From: Serripes groenlandicus
Lineage: Eukaryota > Mollusca > Bivalvia > Cardiida > Cardiidae
NCBI GenBank assembly: GCA_031761405.1
Contig: JASEVX010000006.1
Location: forward strand, 28,653,627-28,717,626
Length of the DNA: 64,000 nucleotides
Reading direction: 5' to 3'
Shown here: in pieces, positions 45,789 through 57,775 of the stretch
Position numbering within the stretch: the stretch's first letter is position 1
Layout of the letters: every line of letters starts with the position of its first letter
The notes under the pieces: generated by a model
The model's input: the letters and a program-made list of their open reading frames with translations, nothing else
Told to the model about the DNA's origin: nothing
The model's database searches: none
Position numbers and translations under genes: made by a program

Positions 45789-46912
45789 CTATGTACTTTT
45801 CCAGATGCAAAGCTGGACAATTCCATTTTAAAAATTTAAAACCTGTATGGTGGAGAAGGGATTATACGAGTCGTACTTAATAAATTGTTATTCGAATTTT
45901 GAAAAAAATGCTTCGTTAAACTTCATTATTCACAAATGAGCCGTTCCACGAGAAAACCAACATTATGAACTCTGCGTAATGTATCGACCAAGATCAACCT
46001 GCGCAATCCATGCAGGCTAATCTTGGCTGACACATTCCGTCTCAGGGAAATATAGGTATAGAGTAATGATTCCTGAGACAGAAAATCCTGAGGATGTGAC
46101 AGGATTAGCCTGCACGGCATGCTTATGCTGAACCGGTCGATACTTTACGCCGAGTCAACAATGTTGAGCGAACGCTTTGCTGATTAAGCTCATCTTATCG
46201 GCAGGTTTGTACTTAGAGATATGACTAATAACTATGATATTAACAACTTTAATTATCACATAATGTTTTCGGTACAATGCATGTGGTAATGTAGTTTAGA
46301 CGCATCATGCCACACAAGGGACTTGTAACATTTGCCAACAGTAAATACTCAGACGAGCCTGTGTTTATGCAGAGGCTTACCTGAGCTTTCACTTCCCGGT
46401 TACACGTAATATTTGCTTGAAGGATACTTGATGTAAATACATGTAAAGCTTCTTTGATTTCATTTATATGTGCACTTATGTTAAGTCGAAATGGAGAAGC
46501 ATGAAGAACGCTTTCCGGCTGACAATGCTTAGTTGTATAAGCAACAAAAGTCAGCGTAGACAATTACAAGACGTGAGCATCGACAGTCGAAAATAGATCT
46601 CTTTGTTCCCCCAGGCTTGATGAAAGTAAGTTCAAACCGGTGCTGAAGATCAGATTTGCATATTAATTCCCTGTCTATATCAACAGCGCTTTTAATGTTA
46701 TAAATCATCCCTTTCATCTGCTTAAATGACCATGCAATTAAAGACAACTTGTGAACAGAGACCAGATTTGACTCTTCCCATAGATGGTCTTTAAACACAG
46801 GTTGTACTGTATTTCAGTTCTAATACGGTAGTCAGTTTTTTATCTAACCATTTGTTCACTGCTTTTCAAGTCCAAACCCTCGTTTTTGGCATTACTACGA
46901 GAAAACAACATA
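45789..46912. repeat. Local tandem duplication, unit 2
   Basis: Same order as unit 1 plus an inserted family S element (45936-46166) and the 125-bp block. The shared minus-strand frame (ANVT.P.CG..RLNYITTCIV) is the same in both units with several amino-acid changes, so coding status is unproven. Confidence 0.82.
45936..46166 (+). mobile_element. Family S MITE inserted in duplication unit 2
   Basis: ATGAGCCGTTCCACGAGAAA at the left; the right end is cut after CAACAATGTTGAG. Absent from unit 1, so the insertion followed, or was lost after, the duplication. Confidence 0.8.
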
Positions 46913-47276
46913 TGAACCCAAAGTGAATATACAAGGGACTTGCGGTAATTTTAAGACCCATGGAACGCCGTGTTCAAGTGATCCCTCGATATATGCTAAA
47001 TTAATTTACGTCTTTTCTGCAGCCAAATTAATGTATGCTTAAACGTTTGTTATGAAAAGCAAGTCAGTGATAAAGTTATATTTAAAACAAAAAAACAAAA
47101 AAAAACGTAGCAGCAGTTCTTATTCATTGCTCGCCCGAGCAATACGAATTGATATCACCCTGTTTTCAAACGATAGATCTGTTGCAGAAATGTGTTCCGA
47201 GTTAAACGATATATTCATATGTTCTCATTTTTGAATAATCGTGATTCCACTGTATGTAAATTAGATAAACATGTCT

Positions 47277-47539
47277 AAGCCGACCCGCGAGAAGACCAAC
47301 GGTGTGGACTCTGCGTAAAGTATCGACCCGGATCAGCCCAAGCATGCTACTCAGGCTTGCCCGGATGGACACGGTTCGCCTCCTGTGGATTTTCTGTTTC
47401 AGGAATCATTACTCTATACCTCTATCCCCGATAGACGGAATGTGTCGGCCCGGATCAGTCTGCGCGGACTGCGCAGGCTGATCTGGGTCGATACATTACG
47501 CAGAGGCCATAATGTTGGTTTTCTCGCGGGACAGCTCAT
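47277..47539 (-). mobile_element. Family S MITE, full length, reverse
   Basis: CGCCTCCTGTGGATTTTCTG and CGGCCCGGATCAGTCTGCG are the complement of the plus copies. Ends are CGACCCGCGAGAAGACCAAC and TTTCTCGCGGGACAGCTCA. Confidence 0.85.
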
Positions 47540-47749
47540 GTGTGAAATATACGCCGGTCGAGGGGGCATCACTACAGACTATGCGAGGCAAACTTCGATT
47601 TGGTATTCTACCCACTGTAATGTACATAGTTACTTTATTTCGCTTCGTTTAACATAGTTACCTATAATGTGTCGACGTTCTCTCCGCTGCCCCCCATTAG
47701 ACGCTATTAAGACCTAAAGTGCATGTTCATTAGGTTACTATATATCACT

Positions 47750-47928
47750 ACTCTATCTATAACCCCTTAGACGGAATGTGTCGGCCGGATCAGTCTGCGC
47801 GGACAGTGCAGGCTGATCTGGTCGATACATTACGCATATGTGCATCGCCGCAGCTGCATTTTGGGGCATTTTTAGAAAAAGATATGTAGGCACTTGCCTA
47901 CAGTCCCTAAAGGAAGCTACGCCCCTGT
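47750..47928 (-). mobile_element. CAGGGGCGTAGC element, one end only
   Basis: GACGGAATGTGTCGGCCGG, AGCTGCATTTTGGGGCAT and AGCTACGCCCCTG. This corresponds to the left half of 40036-40377 in reverse. Confidence 0.75.
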
Positions 47929-47989
47929 ATCCCGTCCTTGTTAGTTTACTCTGGCCACCGAAAAGTAGATACAGAGATACAGTTTTAAA

Positions 47990-48183
47990 CAGATGTACCA
48001 AAGACTTTACAAATAGTTGGTAGTAATGAATACCCTCGTTGGCGCACAGCGTTGCAGGATTAGCATTACGAATGACAGGCTGGTAATAGTATAAATGGAC
48101 CTGTAGTATTGGTAACTTATCCCCCCAAAAAAACGAATTGATATAACTGAACACTTGTTAAAAACCGGCGTAAAACACCATGA
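47990..48183 (+). mobile_element. SINE family A, headless
   Basis: TGTACCAAAGACTTTACAAA, AGGCTGGTAATAGTATAAAT, and the tail ATATAACTGAACACTTGTTA with CCGGCGTAAAACACC. Confidence 0.6.
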
Positions 48184-48335
48184 AAATGGTAGTAATTAGC
48201 CTCAGGGGAAAGTATTACGACTGCCTCGCGTGTGTTGGATAAGTGAACCAATGGTACATGTAGCGGTAGTTTTACCAAAGAAACACCGTGATATAACTGA
48301 CAATAATGTAGCGTAAAGCACCATACAAACAACAT
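48184..48335 (+). mobile_element. SINE family A, second headless piece
   Basis: ATGGTAGTAATTAGCCTCAG and the tail ACCGTGATATAACTGACAAT, head-to-tail with the previous fragment. Confidence 0.5.
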
Positions 48336-48619
48336 CTTGCAGATATTTCCCTTTATGAGCAGTTTGTCTCTTGTCTCCTTGAACGTTTTCTATATATTTC
48401 TTATTTGTATTTCAGACGGGACACTGTATATAAGATTTTAAGCTAAAATCCATTGCCTTTTGTAAAGATTTTGTAAAGACTTGCTATAAAACTTGTAGTC
48501 TTTATGCAATAAAGTATACTGTATTGTATTGCATTTATATTACACTTTGGCCCTGTACAATGTACCAGCTAAGTTTCCGTGTCCTCAAGAAATGTTCGAG
48601 CAGGATGTGAGACCGTCGC

Positions 48620-49045
48620 CCTGGAGCTTTGGTTAGAGCGTCCGCCTCCGCAGCAAGAGACACGTGTTCAATGACCAATCGGTCATACCAAACACATTAA
48701 CTCTTTCCCACATACAACAAATTTGCAGCTGACGACTTTGAAAATATCCAGCCAAAAGTATTGAAAATCACCAGAAATGATAGTTTAATTATTAAATAGA
48801 ACAAAGATGTTTTCAAAAGTCGTCTGCTGCAAATGCGTCAACATACGTCTCGGGTTAAGAATGGGAGTTATAATTTCCCTCCATGGCACTCAGGGTTGCG
48901 GAGAGAGAAGAAGATTGATTCTTCGGTATCAGGAAAAATATCACCGGTAGTATTTGTAATGTACCCCAAATATGCCGTAAAATAACTGAAATATTGTTGA
49001 AAGCGAGTGAAAAACGCCATTCACATAAACAAACAAACAAACAAC
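48620..49045 (+). mobile_element. SINE family A interrupted by an H element
   Basis: Head CCTGGAGCTTTGGTTAGAGC to CATACCAAACACATTAA. The body resumes at 48859 with GAATGGGAGTTATAATTTCC, CTCAGGGTTGCGG, and an (AAAC)n tail. The intact copy at 40681 has ATACCAAACACTTTAAAT at the join. Confidence 0.78.
48697..48858. mobile_element. Family H copy inserted into a SINE at TTAA
   Basis: TTAA at 48697-48700 and 48855-48858 flank CTCTTTCCCACATACAAC ... ACATACGTCTCGGG. The surrounding SINE supplies the empty-site sequence with a single TTAA (within TTTAAA), so TTAA was duplicated on insertion. That is the piggyBac signature. Confidence 0.85.
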
Positions 49046-49081
49046 TCGACAAGGATGTACACTGACGTGGCAGTTTTTGTA

Positions 49082-49313
49082 TTAACCCTTTCTCACATAC
49101 GACAACTCTGCATCAGACGACTTTTAAAGCATGCTAGGGAAAAAAATCAAAAATCACAATAAATGGGAGTTCAATTATTAAATAGAGTTGAAAACATTGT
49201 TGCCAAAGGAGAAATTGTTTCGTTTTGAGCAATTTCCCCTTTTGGCCACAATGTTTTCAAAAGTCGTCTGCTGCTTTTGCGTCAAAATTCGTCTGCGGGT
49301 GGGAAAGAGTTAA
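49082..49313. mobile_element. Family H copy, well preserved
   Basis: TTAACCCTTTCTCACATACG at the left, GGGTGGGAAAGAGTTAA at the right; long inner hairpin GCCAAAGGAGAAATTG / CAATTTCCCCTTTTGGC. Confidence 0.85.
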
Positions 49314-50265
49314 TGCCTCTGAAAATAGGAAAAGGGTTAAGATGAACGCCACCTTAGAAGTAAATTACAGTCACGAAAGCGCGTATGCAATACGAAATTA
49401 ATTAAATTGTCCTTCAATTACATCATTTATGCCAATTGAGGCACCGAATGAAGCAGGCATTGCCATAAAACCTACGTTCTTTAAACTAAAATGAAATCAA
49501 ATGAATAAAACAAAACGTGTATATAAAATTAATTGCGTCATAGGAAAATCGACCTTCGTTTTAAAAAAACTATCATCTGATCATATTTGCTAAACATGTA
49601 AACTCGATTTCGACCTTGGATGACCTTTTCGGTCATGAATCGACTTCTGGATAGATATGGTGGTAAAACATAGCTCTAATGTTGATGTGGGAAAATATCC
49701 GAAACAACCCGCATGAATTACAGTCATTCAGAATACTTTTCAAACTGGAATGACGTCACTTTAATTGAAAAAAGTAGTTCAAGAATTTTGGCTTTAATAC
49801 GGGATCTTTATTTCCGTAAATAGCCGAGTCGGGCTCTGATTATTGGACTAAAATGACGATCCAGATCAGGCTGTAGAGAGGCATAATTTCCTCGCAATTC
49901 CTGTTCGACACAGAGACCAACCACTGCTATCATAAGCTTTTGGTATGACCAGCATAGGATCTCACAAGGAACAGAACAGAACAGAATATAAGCTTATTGA
50001 TTTGATCTAAAATACAGATCATAATAGTACAAACATATAAACATAACATACGTGAATGTGTAAAAAAAGAAAATTACAGAACACAAAAAAATAAATATTT
50101 ATCTCTTATATAATCCTCCATAAGATCTTAAACGGAGGTTGAACGTACATGTAGGCTAATACATTTTTTCTTTACACCTAATTATTTAACAATTGCTATT
50201 CCTTAAATTTCGAAACGGTGTTTCATAACAGTTTAACAAGGTACACTTTACTAATTACTTTACTA
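49314..50265. other. No gene recognised
   Basis: AT-rich DNA with short frames only. Confidence 0.3.
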
Positions 50266-50690
50266 ACAAGAGTTACTGCAAGATGCAGCAATTCGATGTT
50301 AGCGCGGGAATCAGCATTTCATGGCTTAAGAAATACTGTTTGATTCGAAAAACACTATGATAACAATAGTTGTTTAGTTAAATACGTAAAACGAAAACAA
50401 AGATACAATTGACCAACGTATTGACATCGATCTCCCAAAATTATTGTAAACATTTGTCTGCGCATGCGCGTCTTTTTTCCCTTGAATATATTTTTAAAAT
50501 CGCAAAGATTTAGCACAATAACTTCGCATTTATGAAAATATTCCAATTCCTGTCATTAAAACCCTGGTGGTTCCCAGTGATGTTACATATAATCGGCTCT
50601 GGTATACTGCTTGTGTTCAGTTGTGTGAGGTATAAATATCACTTCTACAGCCTTGCTGTGGAAGCCGGCTTTTATAGCGGCGTTTGTCAC
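50266..50690 (+). repeat. Dispersed repeat paired with 31555-32043
   Basis: Begins ACAAGAGTTACTGCAAGATG and ends GAAGCCGGCTTTTATAGCG. Shorter by deletions. The 76-codon frame inside is not shared intact by the partner. Confidence 0.8.
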
Positions 50691-52245
50691 CCGATGCAAC
50701 TCGTGTTATCCTATTCAATAAGACTTATGTTAACGGGGTTAGCGTGCTCAACACTAACATAGTACTACCATCTTACCATTTGGTGTAAAGTTAAACTATT
50801 CGTACAGTCTAACTTCGAATTATAGTATGGACCAATGAGATCACGCGTTTACCGAGCATGCGCCGAGACCACAAATGTCTTCGATTAAGCGGCCATTTTC
50901 TAAACATGAGAAGACTGTGTTTTGCCAAGAAACCCCCTAAGGTTAAAAGAATAACTTTCGTTGGAAATCGCAGAACAACCCAACATGTGCGAATATATTT
51001 GTTGCAGCATTCAATTCAGTAGCCAGAACAGGAATTGGCGAATCATGCGGATGATTGTGGTCGTGATCCTTCTTTTTCAATCAAGGTAATATTCAAATAA
51101 AATTGTCTGCAGTTTTACTGACATAAATATCCCCATAAATATGAATGGCATTTTAATATATGTTGCCGGTTTATATGTGTTTCCGGGGACCTCGCCCTTA
51201 AAGTCCCTAAAAAAAACCTTCTGTTTGCGTAGAATTGAGTGTATACCATCACCAGAATCCATTGAATATATGGAATTTAAAATAAGTAAAGAATGCTAAA
51301 AACCGGTTTTGTCTTTTGCCCGATTCGGTCCAAAATTGCAGTAACCATTCTGACTGGTGAGGTCTTTCTTGCATAAATGCATGAACCCCCCTCCCCCCAT
51401 TTTCTTTAAATAGTTTTCTTACAGCTTAGATGTAACTTTTTTCAATGGTATATGATGTTCTTCATGAGAAACGGTTAAAAAGTGTGTCAATATTGAGGAC
51501 AGAAACTGGTCGATTTACATGGAAACAATGAGGGAATTAAATTTATTTGGTGTAATGCAACCTTCATACGTAACACTCCTAAACAGTGATGTCCCTTGCA
51601 CGATTATCTACCATTGTAAGGGGAGGGAAGTAACAGGTAGGACATGGAGGTTGATGATGAGTTAGTATTAAGTACAGGTCACACTATTTGAATAATATCT
51701 GGGACTACTAGTACTAATATATGGAAGAGAAACGAATGTGATAGCATTACCTGTACAAGGTTTATCTACCCGTTTATGTTTTTTTAAGACTACAAGCAAT
51801 TGGCGCTTATCCTCCTGGTTTTCCCTGTGTGAGTAGCGGATAGTCCAAGATGGTATGAATTCCAAATCTTGATTAAAATGCCTAAAATGTGTTTACACAT
51901 GTTTCTTTACTGTCTGATGCAATTTAGTAAAAAAATCCCCCAGATATAAAAAGATATATATTGAGGTGGTCTGTAACTTCGTTAGTCCAAATAGTTTAGA
52001 CTTTTGGTTTCCCCTTTTTTTCATCTGTCATTTATTGGTCAATGGCGTATGCAGGATAATAACAAAATGTTCTTTGTAGGTCTAGAACTTCAGAAACACC
52101 AGTTTTCCAACGCAACCTCTGTACAGGTCAATAAATTTTACATAAACATTGAACTGTTGCAAAAAGGCATAGGTTCATGAACATGTATTACTTAACCCCA
52201 TCTAGCACGTAACAGAGGAATGCACAAGGTGAAAAACAGCTTTTA
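50691..52245. other. No gene recognised
   Basis: No family motif in any of the short frames. If the KDZ-like gene has 5' exons in this window they should lie here or at 53373-54360, but none was recognised. Confidence 0.3.
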
Positions 52246-53372
52246 CTCATTAGCTCTACTGGCCAAAGGCCAGAAGGGCTTATGTCGTGGTGATTTGTCC
52301 GTCGTCCGTGCGTGCGTCCGTCCGTAAACAATTTCTTGTTAACACGATACAGTCTTTACTTTTGATTGTATCTCAACTAAACTTATACAGTAGTTAGATA
52401 TCCATGAAAGAGCTTGTTAACACAATACAGTCTTCTTTTTTGATTGTATCTCAACCAAACTTATACAGTAGTTAGATATGCATAAGAGCTCGGTTCCTTT
52501 CGAAAACCAGCCAGATCCGCCCATGCATGACTGGATTATGGCCCTTGAAATTGTCCAAATTGCTATAAAAGAGCTTGTTAACACGATACAGTCTTCACTT
52601 TTGATTGTATCTCAATCAAACTTATACAGTAGTTAGATATCCATAAGAGCTCGGTTCCTTTCAAAAACCAGCCACAGATCCCCCCATGCATGACTGGATT
52701 ATGGCCCTTGAAATGGTCAAAATTGCTATAAAAGAGCTTGTTAACACGATAGTCTTCACTTTTGATTGTATCTCAACCAAACTTATACAGTAGTTAGATA
52801 TCCATGAGAGCTTGGTTCCTTTCGAAAACCAGCCAGATCTGCCTATGCATGACTGGATTATGGCCCTTGAAATGGTCAAAATTGCTATAATAGAGCTTGT
52901 TAACACGATAGTCTTTATTTTTTATTGTATCTCAACCAAACTTATACAGTAGTAAGATATCCATGAGAGCTTGATTCGTTTCGAAAACAAGCCAGATCCG
53001 CCCCATGCATGACTGAATTATGGCCCTTGAAATTGTCAAAATTGCTATAATAGGGCTTGTTAACATGATACAGTCCTTATTTTTGATTGTATCTCAATCA
53101 AACTTATACAGTAGTTAGATATCCATGAGAGTTTGGTTCATTTCTAAAAAACGGCCAGATCTACCCATACATGGCTGGATTATGGCCCTTGAAATTGTCA
53201 AAATTGCTATAATACAGCTTGTGAACACAATAGAGCTTCCATTTACTATCTGATCTTAAACCAAACTTAGATGGTATTTGAATATTGATGACATATTGAT
53301 TCCTTTTTGAAACAAGCCAGATCAATGCCAGTAGAGCACCAGTAGAGCATAGGCCCTCATGGGCCTCTTGTT
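52246..53372 (+). mobile_element. Tandem-repeat-bearing element, ~168-bp units
   Basis: Starts AGCTCTACTGGCCAAAGGCC (hairpin) followed by GTCCGTCGTCCGTGCGTGCG. Six to seven units contain CTTATACAGTAGTTAGATAT and GACTGGATTATGGCCCTTGA. Ends AGGCCCTCATGGGCC (hairpin) TCTTGTT. No protein. Confidence 0.85.
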
Positions 53373-53660
53373 CTCTAGGTCGACATTGACGCTGTAAGTA
53401 CATAGTCATATCTATAGGTGATGTAGGGATTTTTTTAAAAATGCAATTATTTATCGATATTTTGGGTCATTAATACAGTTATTCAATCTGATAGAGCTGT
53501 ATTTGCGGTTGTAGCTGAGGGATAAAAAGATACAACCCAATGGTTATTGATTTACAAGTAGGTGATAAAATATATCTCTGTTTACCCCCAGGCTATGCTT
53601 ATACCATGGCAGGTGACATGTTTGACATGTTGTGTACTGTAGGTGAGATTGAGATGTTTT

Positions 53661-53888
53661 GAGCTGTCATGCGAATGTTTTGACCCAGATCAGTCCACTC
53701 AAACTGATCAGAGCTGACACATTCCGTCTCAAGGGGATAAAGGTATAGAGTAATGATTCCTAAAACAGAAAATCAACAGAATACGAAAGTGTCTATCTGG
53801 GTAAGCCTGTGCGGCATGCTTAGACTGATCCGGGTCAATACTTTACGCAGATCCACAATGTTGGTTATCTCGTGGGACGGCTCTTTCA
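53661..53888 (+). mobile_element. Family S MITE, left end shortened
   Basis: TTTTGACCCAGATCAGTCC to TATCTCGTGGGACGGCTC. Confidence 0.75.
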
Positions 53889-54362
53889 TTTATGTTTTAA
53901 AATTAAGGGAAATTTCTTATATAAAAATTATGTATGGCAATTCATTTTTTCGCCATTGGCAATTGTGGCTTATTACAGAGGAAACAATGCATTAGATGTA
54001 TCGATTAACAAAACCAAAATAATAACATGAAAGTATGTTACTGTGAAAATTGGGCCAAATCTGCAAAAATCATCAATCTTTTGCTGCATTGTAAAAACTA
54101 AAAGGTCAACTTTGCTGTTGAATATTTCAAGAAAAACTGCCAACCTTTTTGATATGGGCAAAGCATCAAATAAATTTTCCAATCTCAAGGTATATTGTAC
54201 CTACCCCATAATGTGATAATTTGATACTTTGATCCGATTGAATTATATTTAAGTGAACTTAGAGCTGTAAACATGCGAACACTGTTAGCTAAAAGGAAGT
54301 CAACAAAAAATATCAAGTTAATTGTGTGGAGATCATTTACCTCGACTATTTCTTTCCTACAG

Positions 54363-54604
54363 ATGCAGTCAATTACAAAGAAAGGCAGACAAAGTTACTG
54401 GAAAAGTGGCAAAGTATAAGACGGGATCTATTGTCCACCCGCATTGAGGAAATGTGTCCTTCATCTTATATATGTGTTATGTGTGGCACACACGAAGATC
54501 ACATAATACTTTGTGAAACATGTGGCCCTTCAGCATTTTATTGTGACCATTGCTGTCATAGGGTTCATAGACCTGCACTGTTTCAACAGCCAAAGAAGTG
54601 GACA
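54363..54604 (+). CDS. Exon-like segment of a KDZ-type transposase protein: cysteine cluster
   Basis: The segment is bounded by a pyrimidine-rich acceptor (TTTCTTTCCTACAG ends at 54362) and a canonical donor (GTAAGT from 54605). It is 242 nt long and enters with two bases of a split codon. The open frame first gives a charged stretch (ERQTKLLEKWQSIRR), then a cysteine/histidine cluster: CVMC, CETC, CDHCC and HRVH, ending in a KKW motif. The order 'kWxxlRxxl, CxxC, CxxC, CxxCxxxxH, W' is the cysteine-cluster arrangement found N-terminal to KDZ transposase domains, probably a zinc-binding module. The next recognisable exon (58093) does not join in phase, because it needs one preceding base while this exon ends on a complete codon. 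At least one exon is therefore missing or unrecognised. A chance match is unlikely given spaced ligands plus two splice sites. The assignment is from memory of the family pattern, not from a search. Confidence 0.6.
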
Positions 54605-55138
54605 GTAAGTTTAACATACCATTTGAATTTTAATCATTAGCATTATAATTTCATAATTGTAAATCTATAAAACTGTTATGAATCTTCAAATTATTTTCTA
54701 TAAATTCTGATTTTAAACCAAACAAAACAACTGTCTTTCCCAGAACAAATTTCAAGTGCAACCAAAATGTAAACTTACATCATTTTAAAAATTCAAGTGG
54801 TTAAATCAGGTTGCGGAAATCGACTGCCCGACGCGTCCAACACGTGTAATGTTGTAGTCGGGCAAGTAGGATTTCCCTGTTGACTTGTCTGCGGGCAAGT
54901 TCAAATAAAACGAAGTGCTCCAATATATATACTAGACAAAACTTCCAATGCACATATGTACATAAGTATCAATATTTCATTTAATATTATAGATTGAAAA
55001 CAAAAACTTAACAAAATACCACAGTAGATTACAATAAAATTTATGCATTAATTGATTGAAGGGTGCATTTTTAAAGTTTGCAGGATAAGTCAGTAGCGGG
55101 TGTGATTCAATTAGAGCAAGCATTTTCTGATGTCTAGT

Positions 55139-56152
55139 TTTTAGCTCTACTGTCCAAAGGCCAGAAGAGCTTATGCAGCAATATGCCGTGGTGTCCGTCG
55201 TCCATGCATCCGTCCATAAACAATTGCTTGTGAAAGCGATACAGTCTTCAGTTTTGATTGTATCTCAATCAAACTTATACAGTAGTTAGATATCCATAAG
55301 AGCTCGGTTCCTTTCGCAAACCAGCCAGATCCGCCTATGCAAGACTGGATTATGGCCCTTGGAATTGTCAAAATTGCTATAATAGAGCTTGTGAACACAA
55401 TAAAGGCTCCATTTACTATCTGATCTTCACCAAACTTACAGCGTATTTAGGTATCCATGAGAGCTTGGTTCCTTTTGCAAACCAGCCAGATCCGGCCATG
55501 CAAGACTGGATTATGGCCCTTAAAATTGTCAGAATTGCTATAATAGAGCTTGTGAACGCGATAAAGTCTTCAGTTTTGCTTGTATCTCAATCAAACTTAT
55601 ACAGTAGTTAGATACTCATGAGAGCTCGGTTCCTTTCGCAAACCAGCCAGATTCGCCCATTCAAGACTGGATTATGGCCCTTGAAATTGTCAAAATTGCT
55701 ATAATAGAGCTTGTGAACACAATAGAGGCTCCATTTACTATCTAATCTTCACCAAACTTAGATAGTAGTTAAATATTGATGATAGCTTGGTTCCTTTTGA
55801 AAACCAGCCAGATGTGCCCTTGCATGACTGGATTTCGGCCCTTGAAATTGCCAAAATTGCTATAATACAGCTTGTGAACACAATAGAGCCTCTTTTTACT
55901 ATCCGATCTTCACCAAACTTAGATAGTAGTTGAATATTGATGAGAGCTCGGTTCCTTTGCAAACCAGCCAGATCCGCCAATTAAAGACTGGATTATGGCC
56001 CTTGAAATTGTCCAAATTGCTATAATACAGCTTGTGAACACAATAAAGCCTCCATTTACTATCCGATCTTCACCATACATACATGCTCTGGATTGAAAAT
56101 GACCAAAGAACCATACCAGTAGAGCATAGGCCCTCATGTGCCTTTTGTTTTT
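55139..56152 (+). mobile_element. Tandem-repeat-bearing element, same family as 52246
   Basis: Starts TTAGCTCTACTGTCCAAAGG and GTGTCCGTCGTCCATGCATC; units of about 165 bp; ends AGAGCATAGGCCCTCATGTG and CCTTTTGTT. Lies in the putative intron between 54604 and 58093. Confidence 0.85.
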
Positions 56153-56514
56153 TGTTTACCTCGCAATATAATTTTGTTCTGTTCACGTCTGCATGACATT
56201 AAGATTTGCATTGTCTGCAAGTTGTATGGATCGGGGTTTTTTCAAATAAATAAAATGGCAGTAATAAGCCAGAAAAAGGAAGTGAAAAAGTGATCTGAAT
56301 AAAGAATATGATATGAAAGTAAAAAAAATGGCAAACTGACAGACTGTTGCACGCAATATCAGCTCATTTACAGTAAGTCTATCACTCAAAATAAGAAAAT
56401 ATATGGATTAATGCAGACAAGTTAACTGTGTTGGCGGAGAAGTAGATTTTCATATCTTACTTGCCCATGGACAAGTAGATTTTTTTTACATTTCCACACC
56501 CCTGGTTAAATACA

Positions 56515-57530
56515 CTTTATTATCGGTAACCGGGCTGTCCGTTTGTTTGTGCGTCCGTCCGTAACAGCCTTGTGACCACTCTACACTGAACATCCTTTGA
56601 CCTATCTTAACCAAACTTGGTATATGGCTAGCTCTAGAAGCCTATTTATTTTCAAGGTCATAGGGTCAAGGTAAAAATTGGACTTGCCGTCCGCAACAAC
56701 CTTGTGACCACTCTACACTGAACATCCTTTGACCGATCTTAACCAAACTTGGTATACAGTTAGTATATGGCAAGGTCATAGGGTCAAGGTCGAAATTGGA
56801 CTTTTCGTCCGTAACAACCTTCTGACCACTCTACACTGAACATCCTTTGACCGATCTTAACCAAACTTGGTATACAGTTAGTATATGGCAAGGTCTAGAA
56901 GCTTATTTATTTTAAAGTTCATACGGTCAAGGTCAAAATTGGACTTTGACTATTTTCCCATATAACAACCTTGTGACCACTCTACACTGAACATCCTTTG
57001 ACTGATCTTAACCAAACTTGGTATACAGTTAGTATATGGCAAGGTCTAGAAGCCTATTTATTTTCAAGGACATAGGGTCAAGGTCAATGTCAAAATTGGA
57101 CTTGGACTATTTTCCCATATAACAACCTTGTGACCACTCTTCACTGAACATCCTTTGACTGATCTTAACCAAACTTGGTATACAGTTAGTATATGGCAAG
57201 GTCTGGAAGCCTATTTATTTTCAAGGTCATAGGGTCAAGGTCAAAATTGGACTTTTGTCCATAAAAACCTTGTGACCACTCCACACTGAACATCCTTTGA
57301 CTGATCTTAACTAAACTTGGTATACAGTTAGTATATATGGCAAAATAATGCGGAGACAAGGACAAATTTTCTCTTAGTTCTTTGGTCCATAACATTAATA
57401 ACAATTTGATAAAGGCAAGGACAAGTTTTCTGGTACATAACATTAATATCCAGGTCATTGGCCATATTTTTAGCCATATTTTTAAATTTAATACCGAGGA
57501 GATATATTCGCTTTGTGTTGCCCTTGTTAT
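56515..57530 (+). mobile_element. Tandem-repeat-bearing element, AACCTTGTGACCACTCTACA units
   Basis: Six or so units with CTGAACATCCTTTGAC, TTAACCAAACTTGGTAT and CAAGGTCATAGGGTCAAGG. It ends near CGCTTTGTGTTGCCCTTGTT. The 141-codon minus frame across it is a by-product. Confidence 0.82.
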
Positions 57531-57775
57531 CCCCTCGGTTACGAAGTAAGCGAGAAAGGGATATAGTAACGGGACCTTCCGTATGTATGTGTGTCCGTCC
57601 GTCCGTAACAAACCTTGTCATCACTCTACACTAACCATTTCTTGACAGATCTTAACCAAACTTGGTATAAAGTAAGTATATGGTAACATCTTGAAGCCTA
57701 TTGATTTTCAAGGTCATAGGTCAAAGGTCAAGCCCAGCCGAGGGGATGCATCCGCTTTGCGGTGCCCTTGTTTTA
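57531..57775 (+). mobile_element. Short single-unit relative, adjacent to 56515-57530
   Basis: Starts ATCCCCTCGGTTACGAAGTA, includes GTGTGTCCGTCCGTCCGTAA, ends CATCCGCTTTGCGGTGCCCT and TGTTTT. One complete minimal element without array expansion. Confidence 0.78.

Noticed and set aside
47385..47657. 90-codon plus frame beginning MDFLFQESLLYTSIP
   Set aside because: The same peptide appears wherever family S lies in reverse (also on the minus strand at 22313, 36000 and 46110), so it is a reading of the MITE, not a gene.
47753..48154. 133-codon minus-strand frame
   Set aside because: It runs across a CAGGGGCGTAGC fragment and a SINE fragment and encodes the S-core shadow (YRPDQPALSAQTDPADT), which also appears in other S copies.
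54745..54790. Small exon after CTGTCTTTCCCAG continuing the cysteine-cluster exon in phase
   Set aside because: Only about 14 codons before a stop, no motif, no donor.
57186..57611. 141-codon minus frame
   Set aside because: Lies inside tandem repeat units; repeated peptide pieces and no family motif.
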